The notes beneath the pieces were generated by a model. That model ran no database searches. It was not told where the DNA came from and saw nothing but the letters and a program-made list of their open reading frames with translations. 64,000 nucleotides of DNA from Pseudogemmobacter humi (GTDB taxonomy: Bacteria > Pseudomonadota > Alphaproteobacteria > Rhodobacterales > Rhodobacteraceae): positions 62,001 through 126,000 of the forward strand of contig NZ_UXAW01000081.1 in NCBI RefSeq assembly GCF_900609055.1, in the 5' to 3' direction. Each line of letters begins with the position of its first letter. Position 1 is the stretch's first letter. This document shows, piece after piece, positions 45,359 to 54,309 of this stretch. A program made the position numbers and the translations under genes.

Positions 45359-46051
45359 ATGAGGATGACCGAGACCTTCATCAAGCCGATGCACCGCGAG
45401 GGGATTCCCTTCGTCGCGATCTTTGCCGCGGTGACGCTGGTGCTGTTCCTGATCTGGGAACCGCTCGGCTGGATCGGCGTCGGGCTGACGGTCTGGTGCT
45501 ACTACTTCTTCCGCGATCCCAAGCGCGCGGTGCCCGAGAACAAGGGCCTGATGGTCAGCCCCGCCGACGGCGTGGTCAGCATGATCGTGCCGGCGGTGCC
45601 GCCGGTGGAACTCGGCCTCGGGCCCGAGCCCCTGACCCGGGTCTCGGTCTTCATGTCGGTGTTCAACTGCCACGTGAACCGCACGCCGATCTCGGGGAAG
45701 GTCACGGCGGTGGCCTACCGGCCGGGGAAATTCCTCAACGCCTCGCTCGACAAGGCGTCCGAGGACAACGAGCGTAACGCGCTGGCGATCGAGCTTGAAG
45801 ACGGCCGCCGGATCGCGGTGGTGCAGATCGCGGGCCTCGTCGCGCGCCGCATCGTCTGCTGGACCCGGCCCGGCACCGCGCTGCGCACCGGCGAGCGGTT
45901 CGGGCTGATCCGCTTCGGCTCGCGTCTCGATGTCTATCTGCCCGAAGGGGTCGAGCCCCAGGTCGCGGTCGGCCAGACCGCGGTGGCGGGTGAGACGGTG
46001 ATCGCGGTGATCGGCGCCGACGCCCCCGCCCGTCATGCCAGGATCGAGTGA
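45359..46051 (+). CDS. psd: Phosphatidylserine decarboxylase proenzyme (short form)
   Basis: Decarboxylates phosphatidylserine to phosphatidylethanolamine at the inner membrane. The protein is 230 residues from 45359 ([18 protein letters not shown]), matching the short alphaproteobacterial class with one N-terminal transmembrane segment. The self-cleavage site that yields the pyruvoyl group is in [16 protein letters not shown] (Gly-Ser, about residue 188). [16 protein letters not shown] is also conserved. It abuts pssA with no gap, so the two sequential steps are encoded together. Confidence 0.95.
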   Translation: MRMTETFIKPMHREGIPFVAIFAAVTLVLFLIWEPLGWIGVGLTVWCYYFFRDPKRAVPENKGLMVSPADGVVSMIVPAVPPVELGLGPEPLTRVSVFMSVFNCHVNRTPISGKVTAVAYRPGKFLNASLDKASEDNERNALAIELEDGRRIAVVQIAGLVARRIVCWTRPGTALRTGERFGLIRFGSRLDVYLPEGVEPQVAVGQTAVAGETVIAVIGADAPARHARIE

Positions 46052-46843
46052 ATGGAAGACGAGCCGCAGGATATCACCGGGACCGCCGGGGGCGAGCGCC
46101 AGCTTCTCTTGCTGCGGCTGTTGCCGAACCTCGTCTCGATCCTCGGGCTCTGCGCCGGGCTGACCGCCATCCGCTTCGCCATCGCCGGGAACGTCAGCAC
46201 TGCGGTGCTGCTGATCGCGCTGGCGGCTTTCCTCGACGGGCTGGACGGACGGCTGGCGCGGATGCTGCGCAGCGAGAGCGCGATCGGCGCCGAACTCGAC
46301 AGCCTGTGCGATTTCGTCAACTTCGGCGTTGTTCCGGCGCTGGTTCTGTATTTCTGGGGGCTGAGGGGTGACGCCTCGCTGGGCTGGATCGCGGTTCTGA
46401 TCTATGCTGTCTGCTGCATGCTGCGGCTGGCGCGGTTCAATGTCGGCAGCCGGGCCGAGGTGCCGCAGGAGAAGACCACCTTCACCGGCGTGCCCTCGCC
46501 CGCGGGGGCGATGCTGGCGCTGATGCCGGTTTACCTCGCCCATGTGAGCGGTTTTCGCCTGCCTGAGGCCGCGATTTCCTTCTGGATGGTGGCGGTCGGC
46601 GCGCTGATGATCTCACGCCTGCCGACGCCCAGCCTGAAACGTGTGCGCATCCCGGCCTCGGCTGCGGCCTTCGCGCTGGTGGGCGCGGTGGCAGGGGTGG
46701 CGCTGGTGATCACCTACCCCTGGGTCACGCTGCTCATGCTCTCGGCCGGCTATTCCGGGACGCTGATCTGGCACGCTTTCCGCTGGCTGCGGCGCAGGCA
46801 GGAGGCCGCTCAGGAGGCCGCGCCCGCCGATCCGCAGGAGTGA
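46052..46843 (+). CDS. pssA: CDP-diacylglycerol-serine O-phosphatidyltransferase
   Basis: Makes phosphatidylserine from CDP-diacylglycerol and serine; its product is the substrate of Psd encoded immediately upstream. It is a 263-residue multi-pass membrane protein. The CDP-alcohol phosphotransferase motif DGxxAR-x8-Gx3Dx3D is complete (DGRLARMLRSESAIGAEL then DSLCD, about residues 70-92). The start codon directly follows the psd stop. Several hydrophobic helices follow to residue 245. Confidence 0.95.
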   Translation: MEDEPQDITGTAGGERQLLLLRLLPNLVSILGLCAGLTAIRFAIAGNVSTAVLLIALAAFLDGLDGRLARMLRSESAIGAELDSLCDFVNFGVVPALVLYFWGLRGDASLGWIAVLIYAVCCMLRLARFNVGSRAEVPQEKTTFTGVPSPAGAMLALMPVYLAHVSGFRLPEAAISFWMVAVGALMISRLPTPSLKRVRIPASAAAFALVGAVAGVALVITYPWVTLLMLSAGYSGTLIWHAFRWLRRRQEAAQEAAPADPQE

Positions 46844-47039
46844 GCGGGAGGCGGGTTTCGGGACCTGGCTGCCGTTTGCAGGTGCCGAGCGACAAAGCGT
46901 AATCTCGCCCCCGAACCGACCCGCTTTGGGCCGTGATCGACGCTGCACCTGCAATGTTCAGGTCATGCTGCCGCCTGTCCGAGTGTCGGTGAAGGGCTGG
47001 AAACCGGCCCCCGGACCTGTCCGGCCCGGGGGGGCTGTG

Positions 47040-48863
47040 TCACTCCATCGCCTCCAGCTCGTCGATGAAGCCCGCGATCATCGACAGGCCCTTGTCCCAG
47101 AACTTCGGGTCCGAGGCGTCGAGGCCGAAGGGCGCCAGCAACTCCTTGTGGTGGCGTGAACCGCCAGCCTTCAGCATGTCGAAATATTTCGCCTGGAAGT
47201 CGGGCAGGCCGCCCTCGTAGGCGGCATAGAGCGCGTTCACCAGTCCGTCGCCGAACGCATAGGCATAGACGTAGAACGGCGAATGGACGAAATGCGGGAT
47301 ATAGGCCCAGAAGGTCTCATAGCCGTCCATGAAGTCGAAAGCGTCGCCAAGGGACTGCGCCTGGACCGACATCCACAAAGCGTTGATGTCGTCGGGCGTC
47401 ATCTCGCCCTCGGCCCGCGCGGCGTGCAGCTTGCATTCGAAATCGTAGAACGCGATCTGGCGCACCACGGTGTTGATCATATCCTCGACCTTGCCCGCGA
47501 GCAGGGTCTTCTTCTCGGCGGGCGTCTTCGCCTCGTTAAGCAGTTTGCGGAAGGTCAGCATCTCGCCGAACACGCTCGCGGTTTCGGCCAGAGTCAGCGG
47601 GGTCGAGGACAGAAGTTCGCCCTGGCCCGCCGCCAGAACCTGATGCACACCATGGCCAAGCTCATGCGCCAGGGTCATCACGTCGCGCGGTTTGCCAAGA
47701 TAGTTCAGCATCACATAGGGATGCACCGTGGTCACGGTCGGATGGGCGAAGGCGCCGGGCGCCTTGCCGGGCTTCACGCCCGCGTCGATCCAGCCGCTCT
47801 CGAAGAAGGGCTTCGCGAGCGCCGCCATCTCGGGCGAGAAGGCGGCGTAAGCCTCGGTCACCGTCCGCTCTGCCTCGGCCCAGTCCACCAGTTTAGGCTG
47901 CTCGATCGGCAGGGGCGCGTTGCGGTCCCAGATCTGCAACCGCTCCAGCCCCATCCATTTCGCCTTCAGCCGGTAGTAGCGGTGCGACAGCCGGGGATAG
48001 GCGGCGACCACGGCATTCCTGAGCGCCTCGACCACCTCGGGCTCGACATGGTTCGACAGATGCCGCCCGGTCTGCGGGGTCGGCATCTTGCGCCAGCGGT
48101 CCTCGATCTCTTTTTCCTTCGCCAGCGTGTTGTGGACCCGGGCGAAGAGCTTCACGTTCTGGCGGAACACCTCGGCCAGCGCCCGCGCGCCCGCCTCGCG
48201 CTTTGCGCGGACGGGGTCGGTCAAAAGGTTCAGCGTGGCTTCGAGGTTCAGCTCCTCCTCTTCGCCCTCCACTTTGAACATCAGCCCGGCCATGGTCTCG
48301 TCGAACAGCTTGTTCCAGGCCGAGGCGCCGACCACCGACTGGTCGTGCAGGAATTTCTCCATCTCGTCGGAAAGCTGATGCGGGCGCATGGCGCGCATGC
48401 GGTCGAACACCGGGCGGTAGCGGGCGAGATCCGCGTTCGCCGCCAGCAGCGCGTCGAGATGGGCATCCTCCAGCCGGTTGAATTCGAGGCTGAAGAACAC
48501 CAGCGCCGTGGTGGCATCCGTCACGGCGCCTTCCGCGTCGGACATGAACTTGGCGCGTTCCGAATCCATCGTGTTCTGGTAGTAGCGCAGCCCCGCGTAG
48601 GACATCAGCCGCCCGGCGGTGATGTCGATCCGCTCGTAATCCTGAACGCAGGCCAGCAGCTCGTCTGCGGAAAGCGTGGCGAGCCTGCCCTCATAGCGGG
48701 CGGCGAAATCCGTGCAGGCGGAGGTCAGCCAGTCCATGTCGCGGCTGAACTCCGGCGCATCGGGCGCGGGGTAGAGATCGCGCAGATCCCATTCCGGCAG
48801 ATCGCCGAGCGCCTTGCCCGAGGCATTGGCGTCGAAAACGGGGCGGGGCAGGGGAAGGGTCAT
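47040..48863 (-). CDS. pepF: Oligoendopeptidase F (M3 family)
   Basis: Zinc endopeptidase of 607 residues degrading oligopeptides in the cytoplasm. The HEXXH site is in MTLAHELGHGVHQVL (about 385), with the third ligand Glu downstream in LAETASVFGEMLTF. The N-terminal M3 helical region (LGDLPEWDLRDLYPAP) is typical. The start is taken at 48863 (MTLPLPRPVFDANASG). An ATG 6 codons earlier (48881) is equally possible by ribosome-site strength. It is convergent with pssA. Confidence 0.93.
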   Translation of the reverse strand: MTLPLPRPVFDANASGKALGDLPEWDLRDLYPAPDAPEFSRDMDWLTSACTDFAARYEGRLATLSADELLACVQDYERIDITAGRLMSYAGLRYYQNTMDSERAKFMSDAEGAVTDATTALVFFSLEFNRLEDAHLDALLAANADLARYRPVFDRMRAMRPHQLSDEMEKFLHDQSVVGASAWNKLFDETMAGLMFKVEGEEEELNLEATLNLLTDPVRAKREAGARALAEVFRQNVKLFARVHNTLAKEKEIEDRWRKMPTPQTGRHLSNHVEPEVVEALRNAVVAAYPRLSHRYYRLKAKWMGLERLQIWDRNAPLPIEQPKLVDWAEAERTVTEAYAAFSPEMAALAKPFFESGWIDAGVKPGKAPGAFAHPTVTTVHPYVMLNYLGKPRDVMTLAHELGHGVHQVLAAGQGELLSSTPLTLAETASVFGEMLTFRKLLNEAKTPAEKKTLLAGKVEDMINTVVRQIAFYDFECKLHAARAEGEMTPDDINALWMSVQAQSLGDAFDFMDGYETFWAYIPHFVHSPFYVYAYAFGDGLVNALYAAYEGGLPDFQAKYFDMLKAGGSRHHKELLAPFGLDASDPKFWDKGLSMIAGFIDELEAME

Positions 48864-48965
48864 CGCGGCACTACCTGTCATCAAGGGGCGCCCTTGCGGG
48901 CCTTGCCGTCATCTAGGCGCGCGAGGCGGGTGGCCGCAAGGCCGCATGGGTTCAAACCGCCGGGA

Positions 48966-49613
48966 TCAGGGGGGCAGGAACGTGTCGAACAGGCCGAAAA
49001 CATGGCTCAGGGGGATCATCCCCGGGCCGCCCGTCGCGGGGCCGAAGCGGCTGTCCATCGCATTGTCGCGGTTGTCGCCAAGGACGAAGACATGGCCCTC
49101 GGGCACCTGCTGCGGCGCCATCCGGTCGGTGACCGCGATATCGCCGAGGTCCAGCACCTCGTATTCCGTCCCTCCGGGCAGGGTCTCGCGCAGGCGGGCG
49201 GTGCGGCAAACCCCGTCTTCCTCTGTGCCGCAGCGTCGCCAGTGCGTTCCGGCCAGGCGCGGCGTGACGTAATCCGCCACCGGCACCTGCACGACCCCGA
49301 TGCCGTTCAGCCGGAGCTGCCCGTCCTCGATGGCGACCGTATCGCCGGGCAGGCCGATCAGGCGGAAGACATGGGTTTCGCCGCTGACGGGATGGGTGAA
49401 GCCGATCACCGTGCCGCGCGGCGGCAGCGCCACCCCCGCCGCCGGGACGGCCAGGGTGAAACAGGTGCCGGTGGGGATCCCCGGCTCCATCGACGAAGAC
49501 GGCATGATGTAATGGCGGAACGGCCCGCCCAGGCATTTGAGGCAAAGACAAAGCGCATCGGCCTGCATGGGCAGCAGTGAAAGGCTCAGGGCGAGGGCGG
49601 TGCGGCGGATCAT
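48966..49613 (-). CDS. Signal peptidase I-like protein lacking the general-base lysine
   Basis: A 215-residue S26-family protein. The serine motif is present (PSSSMEPGI, about 37) and so is the conserved GDNRDNAMDSRFG box near residue 185. Where LepB has the catalytic Lys just before Arg in (K)R-x-[VI]GLPGD, this protein reads HVFRLIGLPGDTV, so Phe replaces Lys. The N-terminus (MIRRTALALSLSLLPMQADA) looks like a secretion signal instead of two anchors. It may be inactive, use another base, or have a specialised role. A canonical lepB is expected elsewhere. Confidence 0.82.
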   Translation of the reverse strand: MIRRTALALSLSLLPMQADALCLCLKCLGGPFRHYIMPSSSMEPGIPTGTCFTLAVPAAGVALPPRGTVIGFTHPVSGETHVFRLIGLPGDTVAIEDGQLRLNGIGVVQVPVADYVTPRLAGTHWRRCGTEEDGVCRTARLRETLPGGTEYEVLDLGDIAVTDRMAPQQVPEGHVFVLGDNRDNAMDSRFGPATGGPGMIPLSHVFGLFDTFLPP

Positions 49614-49830
49614 CGGCCCGAGGCTAGCCCGGCGCGCCCGGCCCGGCAAGATCGCGCGGAACCGGCAGGCCCCCGGGGGCGTTGACCGCCGTTCTGCCCG
49701 ATTTTCGGGCAGTTGCCTGTGGCACAGACGGTTTTCGCGCCCCTTTCGGGCCAAACGCGCCGGCGGGGGGCTTTACGCGCCGGTTTTCCGCGCGGTTGAC
49801 TGAACCTGCCATCAACCAGCGGAGCCGGGC

Positions 49831-51246
49831 ATGGATGCAGCCTTCGACGAGATGAACGGTTCGGGCGGGGGAACCCGCATCCCCTATGCCAGGCTGGAAG
49901 ACTGGCTCGCCCATATGCCGCGCGAATTGCGCAGCCTGAAACAGGCCGAGGCCGAGGCGCTGTTCCGCCGCATCGGCATCACCTTCGCGGTCTATGGCGA
50001 GGGCGGCGATCCCGACCGGCTGATCCCGTTCGACATGTTCCCCCGGGTCTTTTCCGGCGCCGAATGGGCGCGGCTCGACCGCGGGGTGCGCCAGCGGGCG
50101 CGGGCGCTGAACGCCTTTCTGGTGGATGTCTACGGCCGGGGCGAGATCATCCGCGCCGGCCGCATCCCCGCCGATATCGTCTGTCGCAACGCGGCCTATG
50201 AGAAGGCCGCCGTCGGCTTCGTGCCGCCGCGCGGGGTCTATTCGCATATCGTCGGCATCGACCTCGTGCGCACCGGTCCGGATGAGTTCTTCGTGCTGGA
50301 GGACAATTGCCGCACCCCCTCGGGCGTCAGCTACATGCTGGAAAACCGCGAGATCATGATGCGGATGTTCCCGGCCCTGTTCCGCGAGAACCGGATCCAG
50401 CCGGTCGACAGCTATGCGGGCCTTCTGCGCCGGACGCTTGCCTCGGTCGCGCCCCTGAAATGCGAGGGCGAGCCGAGGATCGTCATCCTGACCCCGGGCC
50501 CGTTCAACAGCGCCTATTACGAGCATAGTTTCCTCGCCGATCTGATGGGGCTGGAACTGGTCGAGGGCCAGGATCTGTTCGTCGACGGCGAATATGTCTG
50601 GGAGCGCACCACCGAAGGCCCGAAGCGGGTCGATGTGATCTATCGCCGGATCGACGACGCTTTCCTTGATCCCTTGTGCTTCCGCCCCGATTCCACGCTG
50701 GGCGTGCCGGGGCTGATGGATGTTTACCGCTCGGGGGGTGTCAGCCTGTGCTCGGCGCCCGGGGCGGGGGTGGCGGACGACAAGGCGGTCTATACCTACG
50801 TGCCCGAGATGATCCGCTTTTATCTCGGCGAAGAGCCGGTTCTGAACAATGTCCCGACCTGGAAATGCGCGGATGCCTCTGATCTGAAATACGTGCTCGA
50901 CAACCTCGCCGATCTGGTCGTGAAAGAGGTCCACGGCTCGGGCGGCTACGGCATGCTGGTCGGGCCGAAGGCCAGCCGCGCCGAGGTCGAGGCGTTCCGC
51001 GCGCGGCTTTGCGCCGATCCGGCGAATTACATCGCCCAGCCGACGCTGGCGCTCTCCACCGTTCCCACTTTCGTAGACGAGGGCGTGGCGCCGCGCCATG
51101 TCGATCTGCGGCCCTATTGTCTGGTGGGCGAGCGGATCGAACTGGTCCCCGGCGCGCTGACCCGGGTGGCGTTGCGCGAGGGCAGCCTTGTCGTCAATTC
51201 CTCGCAGGGCGGCGGCGTGAAAGACACCTGGGTGCTGGCGGAGTAA
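49831..51246 (+). CDS. Circularly permuted ATP-grasp protein (Anbu cluster)
   Basis: A 471-residue protein of the CP_ATPgrasp type (formerly DUF404/DUF407), likely forming an amide bond with ATP through an acyl-phosphate. Conserved stretches include NAFLVDVYGRGEIIRAGRIP, GIDLVRTGPDEFFVLEDNCR then TPSGVSYMLENR, and KEVHGSGGYGMLVGP. It is the first of four same-strand genes; the next starts 4 nt later. The co-occurrence with alpha-E, transglutaminase and Anbu is a known conserved set. The product of the ligase is unknown. Confidence 0.9.
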   Translation: MDAAFDEMNGSGGGTRIPYARLEDWLAHMPRELRSLKQAEAEALFRRIGITFAVYGEGGDPDRLIPFDMFPRVFSGAEWARLDRGVRQRARALNAFLVDVYGRGEIIRAGRIPADIVCRNAAYEKAAVGFVPPRGVYSHIVGIDLVRTGPDEFFVLEDNCRTPSGVSYMLENREIMMRMFPALFRENRIQPVDSYAGLLRRTLASVAPLKCEGEPRIVILTPGPFNSAYYEHSFLADLMGLELVEGQDLFVDGEYVWERTTEGPKRVDVIYRRIDDAFLDPLCFRPDSTLGVPGLMDVYRSGGVSLCSAPGAGVADDKAVYTYVPEMIRFYLGEEPVLNNVPTWKCADASDLKYVLDNLADLVVKEVHGSGGYGMLVGPKASRAEVEAFRARLCADPANYIAQPTLALSTVPTFVDEGVAPRHVDLRPYCLVGERIELVPGALTRVALREGSLVVNSSQGGGVKDTWVLAE

Positions 51247-51250
51247 GGAA

Positions 51251-52207
51251 ATGCTGTCACGAACCGCCGACAATCTTTTCTGGATCGCCCGCTATATGGA
51301 ACGCGCCGACACTGCCGCGCGGCTCCTGGACATGGGCTGCCGGATCTCGCTGATCCCCTCGGCCCAGGGCTATCGCAGCGAATGGGACAGCGTGTTGCAG
51401 GCCACCGGCACCGGCGATCTGTTCCGCCGCAAATACGGCGAGCCGGTGCAGCGCAACCTGGAAAGCTGGCTGTTCTTCGACCGCGACAACCCCTCCTCGG
51501 TGGCAAGCTGCCTGACGGCGGCGCGCGAGAACGGCCGCATCGTGCGCACCGCGCTGACCGCCCAGGTCTGGGATGCGCTCAACACCGCCTTTCAGGAGCT
51601 GCGCCAGCTTGAGCGCGCGGGGCCGTCCCGCGATCCCTCGGAACTGACCGACTGGGCGGCGCGGCAGAGCGCCATGGTGCGCGGCGCGATAGACGCCACG
51701 CTGCTGCGCGACGACGGCTACAATTTTCTGAACATCGGTTATCATCTGGAGCGCGCCGACAGCACCGCCCGGCTGATGGATGTGAAATATTACGTCCTGC
51801 TGCCGCGGCTGGATTTCGTCGGCTCCGGTCTCGACAATTACCAGTGGAGCGCGCTTTTGCGCGCCATGGGGGCGGGGCGCGCCTTCCACTGGGCCTATGG
51901 CGGCGAGGTGACCGCGGCGCGGATCGCGGATTTCCTGATCCTGAACCGGCAGAATCCGCGCTCGCTGATCACCTGCGTCGCCGGGATCGCCGGACATCTC
52001 GATCTGCTGGCGCGGGCCTATGGGCGCGAGAGCGCGGCGCAGGCGCGGGCGCACGACATGCGGGCGGCGCTGGAGGCCGGGACGGTGGCGCGGATCTTCG
52101 ACGAGGGGCTGCACGAATATCTCTCGCGTTTCATCGGCGAGGCGGCGGCGCTCGGCACGCTGATCCATGAGATCTATCTGAGCGGAGAGATGCGCGGATG
52201 CGGCTGA
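51251..52207 (+). CDS. Alpha-E domain protein (Anbu cluster)
   Basis: A 318-residue, mostly helical alpha-E protein (formerly DUF403). The opening MLSRTADNLFWIARYMERAD is diagnostic, repeated later as LNIGYHLERADSTARLMDVK. Alpha-E proteins are encoded with permuted ATP-grasp ligases and are thought to assist peptide or amide synthesis; their chemistry is unproven. The gene overlaps the transglutaminase start by 10 nt, indicating coupled expression. Confidence 0.92.
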   Translation: MLSRTADNLFWIARYMERADTAARLLDMGCRISLIPSAQGYRSEWDSVLQATGTGDLFRRKYGEPVQRNLESWLFFDRDNPSSVASCLTAARENGRIVRTALTAQVWDALNTAFQELRQLERAGPSRDPSELTDWAARQSAMVRGAIDATLLRDDGYNFLNIGYHLERADSTARLMDVKYYVLLPRLDFVGSGLDNYQWSALLRAMGAGRAFHWAYGGEVTAARIADFLILNRQNPRSLITCVAGIAGHLDLLARAYGRESAAQARAHDMRAALEAGTVARIFDEGLHEYLSRFIGEAAALGTLIHEIYLSGEMRGCG

Positions 52208-53007
52208 GCGTCGATCACACCACCCGTTACAGCTATGCCAGCCCGGTGCGCAGCCTGGTGCAGAGCCACCGGCTGACGCCCTCGGTCTGCGAGGGGCAGC
52301 GGGTTCTGTCGTGGGAGATCAGCGTCACCGGCGGCATCCGCGGCGCCGATTTCACCGATGGCGCGGGCGACCGCATCCAGGGCTGGAGCATCGCCGGACC
52401 GCTGAGCGAGATCGGGGTCACGGTGAAAGGCGAGGTCGAGACCACCGACACCGCCGGCGTGCTGCGCGGCCACCGCGAGGCGATCCGCCCCGAAGTCTGG
52501 CTGCGCGAAACCGCGATGACGGCGGCGGACGCGGGCCTCGGCGCGCTTGCTGCGCGCGCCTCGGGGGAGGGCTCGCTGGCGCTCGCCCATGCGCTGGCCG
52601 AAGCGGTCGCGGGGGCCATCGCTTACCGCCCCGGCGCGACCCATGCCCATACCACCGCCGCCGAGGCGCTGGCGCTGGGCGAGGGGGTCTGCCAGGACCA
52701 TGCCCATGCGCTGATCGCCTGCGCCCGGCTGCGCGGCCTGCCCGCGCGCTATGTCTCGGGCTATCTCTTCGCCGCCGCCGACGGCCAGCCGCACGAGGCC
52801 GCGCATGCCTGGGCCGAGATCTTCGTCGCGGGCCTCGGCTGGGTCGGGTTCGATCCGGCCAATGCCTGCTGCCCCGATGCGCGCTACATCCGTCTGGGCA
52901 GCGGGTTCGACGCGCGCGATGCGGCGCCGATCCGGGGCGTGGCGCGTGGCGCCTCGGGGGCGGAAAGCCTGGACGTGGCGGTTGCGGTCCTGTCGGCGGG
53001 CCAGTAG
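52198..53007 (+). CDS. Transglutaminase-like cysteine protease (Anbu cluster)
   Basis: A 269-residue cytoplasmic protein. It has an N-terminal Bact_transglu_N domain (MRLSVDHTTRYSYASPVRSL) and a C-terminal transglutaminase core. The catalytic triad is Cys in EGVCQDHAHALIA (about 164), His in AAHAWAEIFV and Asp in WVGFDPANACC. In related clusters this enzyme may hydrolyse or transfer the amide made by the ATP-grasp/alpha-E pair. It overlaps the alpha-E gene and precedes anbu by 31 nt. Confidence 0.92.
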   Translation: MRLSVDHTTRYSYASPVRSLVQSHRLTPSVCEGQRVLSWEISVTGGIRGADFTDGAGDRIQGWSIAGPLSEIGVTVKGEVETTDTAGVLRGHREAIRPEVWLRETAMTAADAGLGALAARASGEGSLALAHALAEAVAGAIAYRPGATHAHTTAAEALALGEGVCQDHAHALIACARLRGLPARYVSGYLFAAADGQPHEAAHAWAEIFVAGLGWVGFDPANACCPDARYIRLGSGFDARDAAPIRGVARGASGAESLDVAVAVLSAGQ

Positions 53008-53038
53008 GCTCCCCGCGTTTGCCTGGGACCGGAGAGAG

Positions 53039-53761
53039 ATGACCTATTGCGTCGGCCTGCTGCTCAACGAGGGCATGGTATGCCTGTCGGACACCCGGAC
53101 CAATGCCGGGCTCGACAATATTTCCACCTATCGCAAGATGTTCTCCTTCGAGGTGCCGGGCGAGCGGGTGATCCTGATCATGACCGCGGGCAGCCTGTCG
53201 GTGACCCAGACCACCATCGCGCGCCTGCAAGAGGCGATGGATCATGACGAGGCCACGCCCGAGACCTCGATCCTGCTGGCGCCGACCCTGCTCAAGGTCG
53301 CCGAACTGGTCGGCAACACGCTGTCGTGGGTGCGCCACGAGATCGACGAGAAACTGGCGATGAGCCAGGGCGCCCATGCCTCGATGATCGTCGCCGGGCA
53401 GCGGCGCGGCGGGGCGATGCGGATGTTCCTGATCTATCCCGAAGGAAATTTCATCGAGGCGACCGAGGACACCCCCTTCCTTCAGATCGGCGAGCACAAA
53501 TACGGCAAGCCGATCCTCGACCGGGTGGTGCGGCCCGAGACCAGCCTGCACGACGCGCAGAAGGCGGTGCTGCTGTCGATGGATTCGACCCTGCGCTCGA
53601 ATCTTTCGGTGGGGATGCCGCTCGATCTGGCGGTGATCGAAAAGGACAGTTTGCGGGTGGGGATGCGGCGCCGGATCGAGGCCGGGGACGAGGGGTTCCG
53701 CGCCATGAGCGAGGCCTGGTCCACCGCTTTGCGCGACGGTTTCGCCCGTATCAGCATCTGA
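53039..53761 (+). CDS. anbu: Anbu-type proteasome-like peptidase
   Basis: A 240-residue Ntn-fold protein related to HslV and 20S proteasome beta subunits. It begins MTYCVGLLLNEGMVCLSDTR, so removal of Met exposes Thr as the presumptive nucleophile. LIMTAGSLSVTQTTIARLQE and IYPEGNFIEATEDTPFLQIG follow the Anbu pattern. Anbu assembles into open helical or lock-washer particles in studied species, and its peptidase activity is debated. It ends the ATP-grasp/alpha-E/transglutaminase run. No ATPase partner gene is adjacent. Confidence 0.93.
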   Translation: MTYCVGLLLNEGMVCLSDTRTNAGLDNISTYRKMFSFEVPGERVILIMTAGSLSVTQTTIARLQEAMDHDEATPETSILLAPTLLKVAELVGNTLSWVRHEIDEKLAMSQGAHASMIVAGQRRGGAMRMFLIYPEGNFIEATEDTPFLQIGEHKYGKPILDRVVRPETSLHDAQKAVLLSMDSTLRSNLSVGMPLDLAVIEKDSLRVGMRRRIEAGDEGFRAMSEAWSTALRDGFARISI

Positions 53762-53853
53762 GGCCCGGGGGAAATTGTCGCAGCCCCCGGCGTGGGGCTT
53801 CACAGGCCAGGGCGGCGGCCCTACCTTGCCCGGATCAGCCGGAGAAACGATTC

Positions 53854-54156
53854 ATGCCCAGACTCGTGCGCCTCTATATCTGGTCGGTCGCGATCGGCTT
53901 TGCGATGTCGGGCGGTTTCACCGCCCTGCTGATGTGGCTGAACGTGGCGGGGATCGGCGGGCTGGTCCTTGGGTCGAATGTCGGCTGGATCGCGGTGGCG
54001 ATGCTTTTCGTCTTCTTCGGCATCCTGTTTTCCGGCGTGCAGTTCGCGATCCGCATCATGATGATGGCGGAAAGCGGCGACGGCCCGCGCGGCGGCCTGC
54101 GCCAGCATCTGCACCCCCTGCGCCTGCGCGCCGCGGCTGCCGCCCGGCGGCGCTGA
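53854..54156 (+). CDS. Small two-helix membrane protein
   Basis: A 100-residue protein with two hydrophobic helices (SVAIGFAMSGGFTALLMWLN and GWIAVAMLFVFFGILFSGVQ) and an Arg/Ala-rich basic tail. The start at 53854 follows GGAGAAACG. It lies 92 nt after anbu in the same direction and could belong to that transcript, but its sequence gives no functional hint. Confidence 0.7.
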   Translation: MPRLVRLYIWSVAIGFAMSGGFTALLMWLNVAGIGGLVLGSNVGWIAVAMLFVFFGILFSGVQFAIRIMMMAESGDGPRGGLRQHLHPLRLRAAAAARRR

Positions 54157-54309
54157 ACGCCCGTTCACATTTTCTGACCATCCTGTTGCGGCCGCGGCCC
54201 TCGCGTGAGGCGCGGCGGCGGTTTTCTGCCCCCCGCCAGGGGGCAGGGATCGCGATGCGCCGCCTGCGGCGTTATGGCAGCACATGTTCAGTGCTCAGGC
54301 GGTGCCCCG

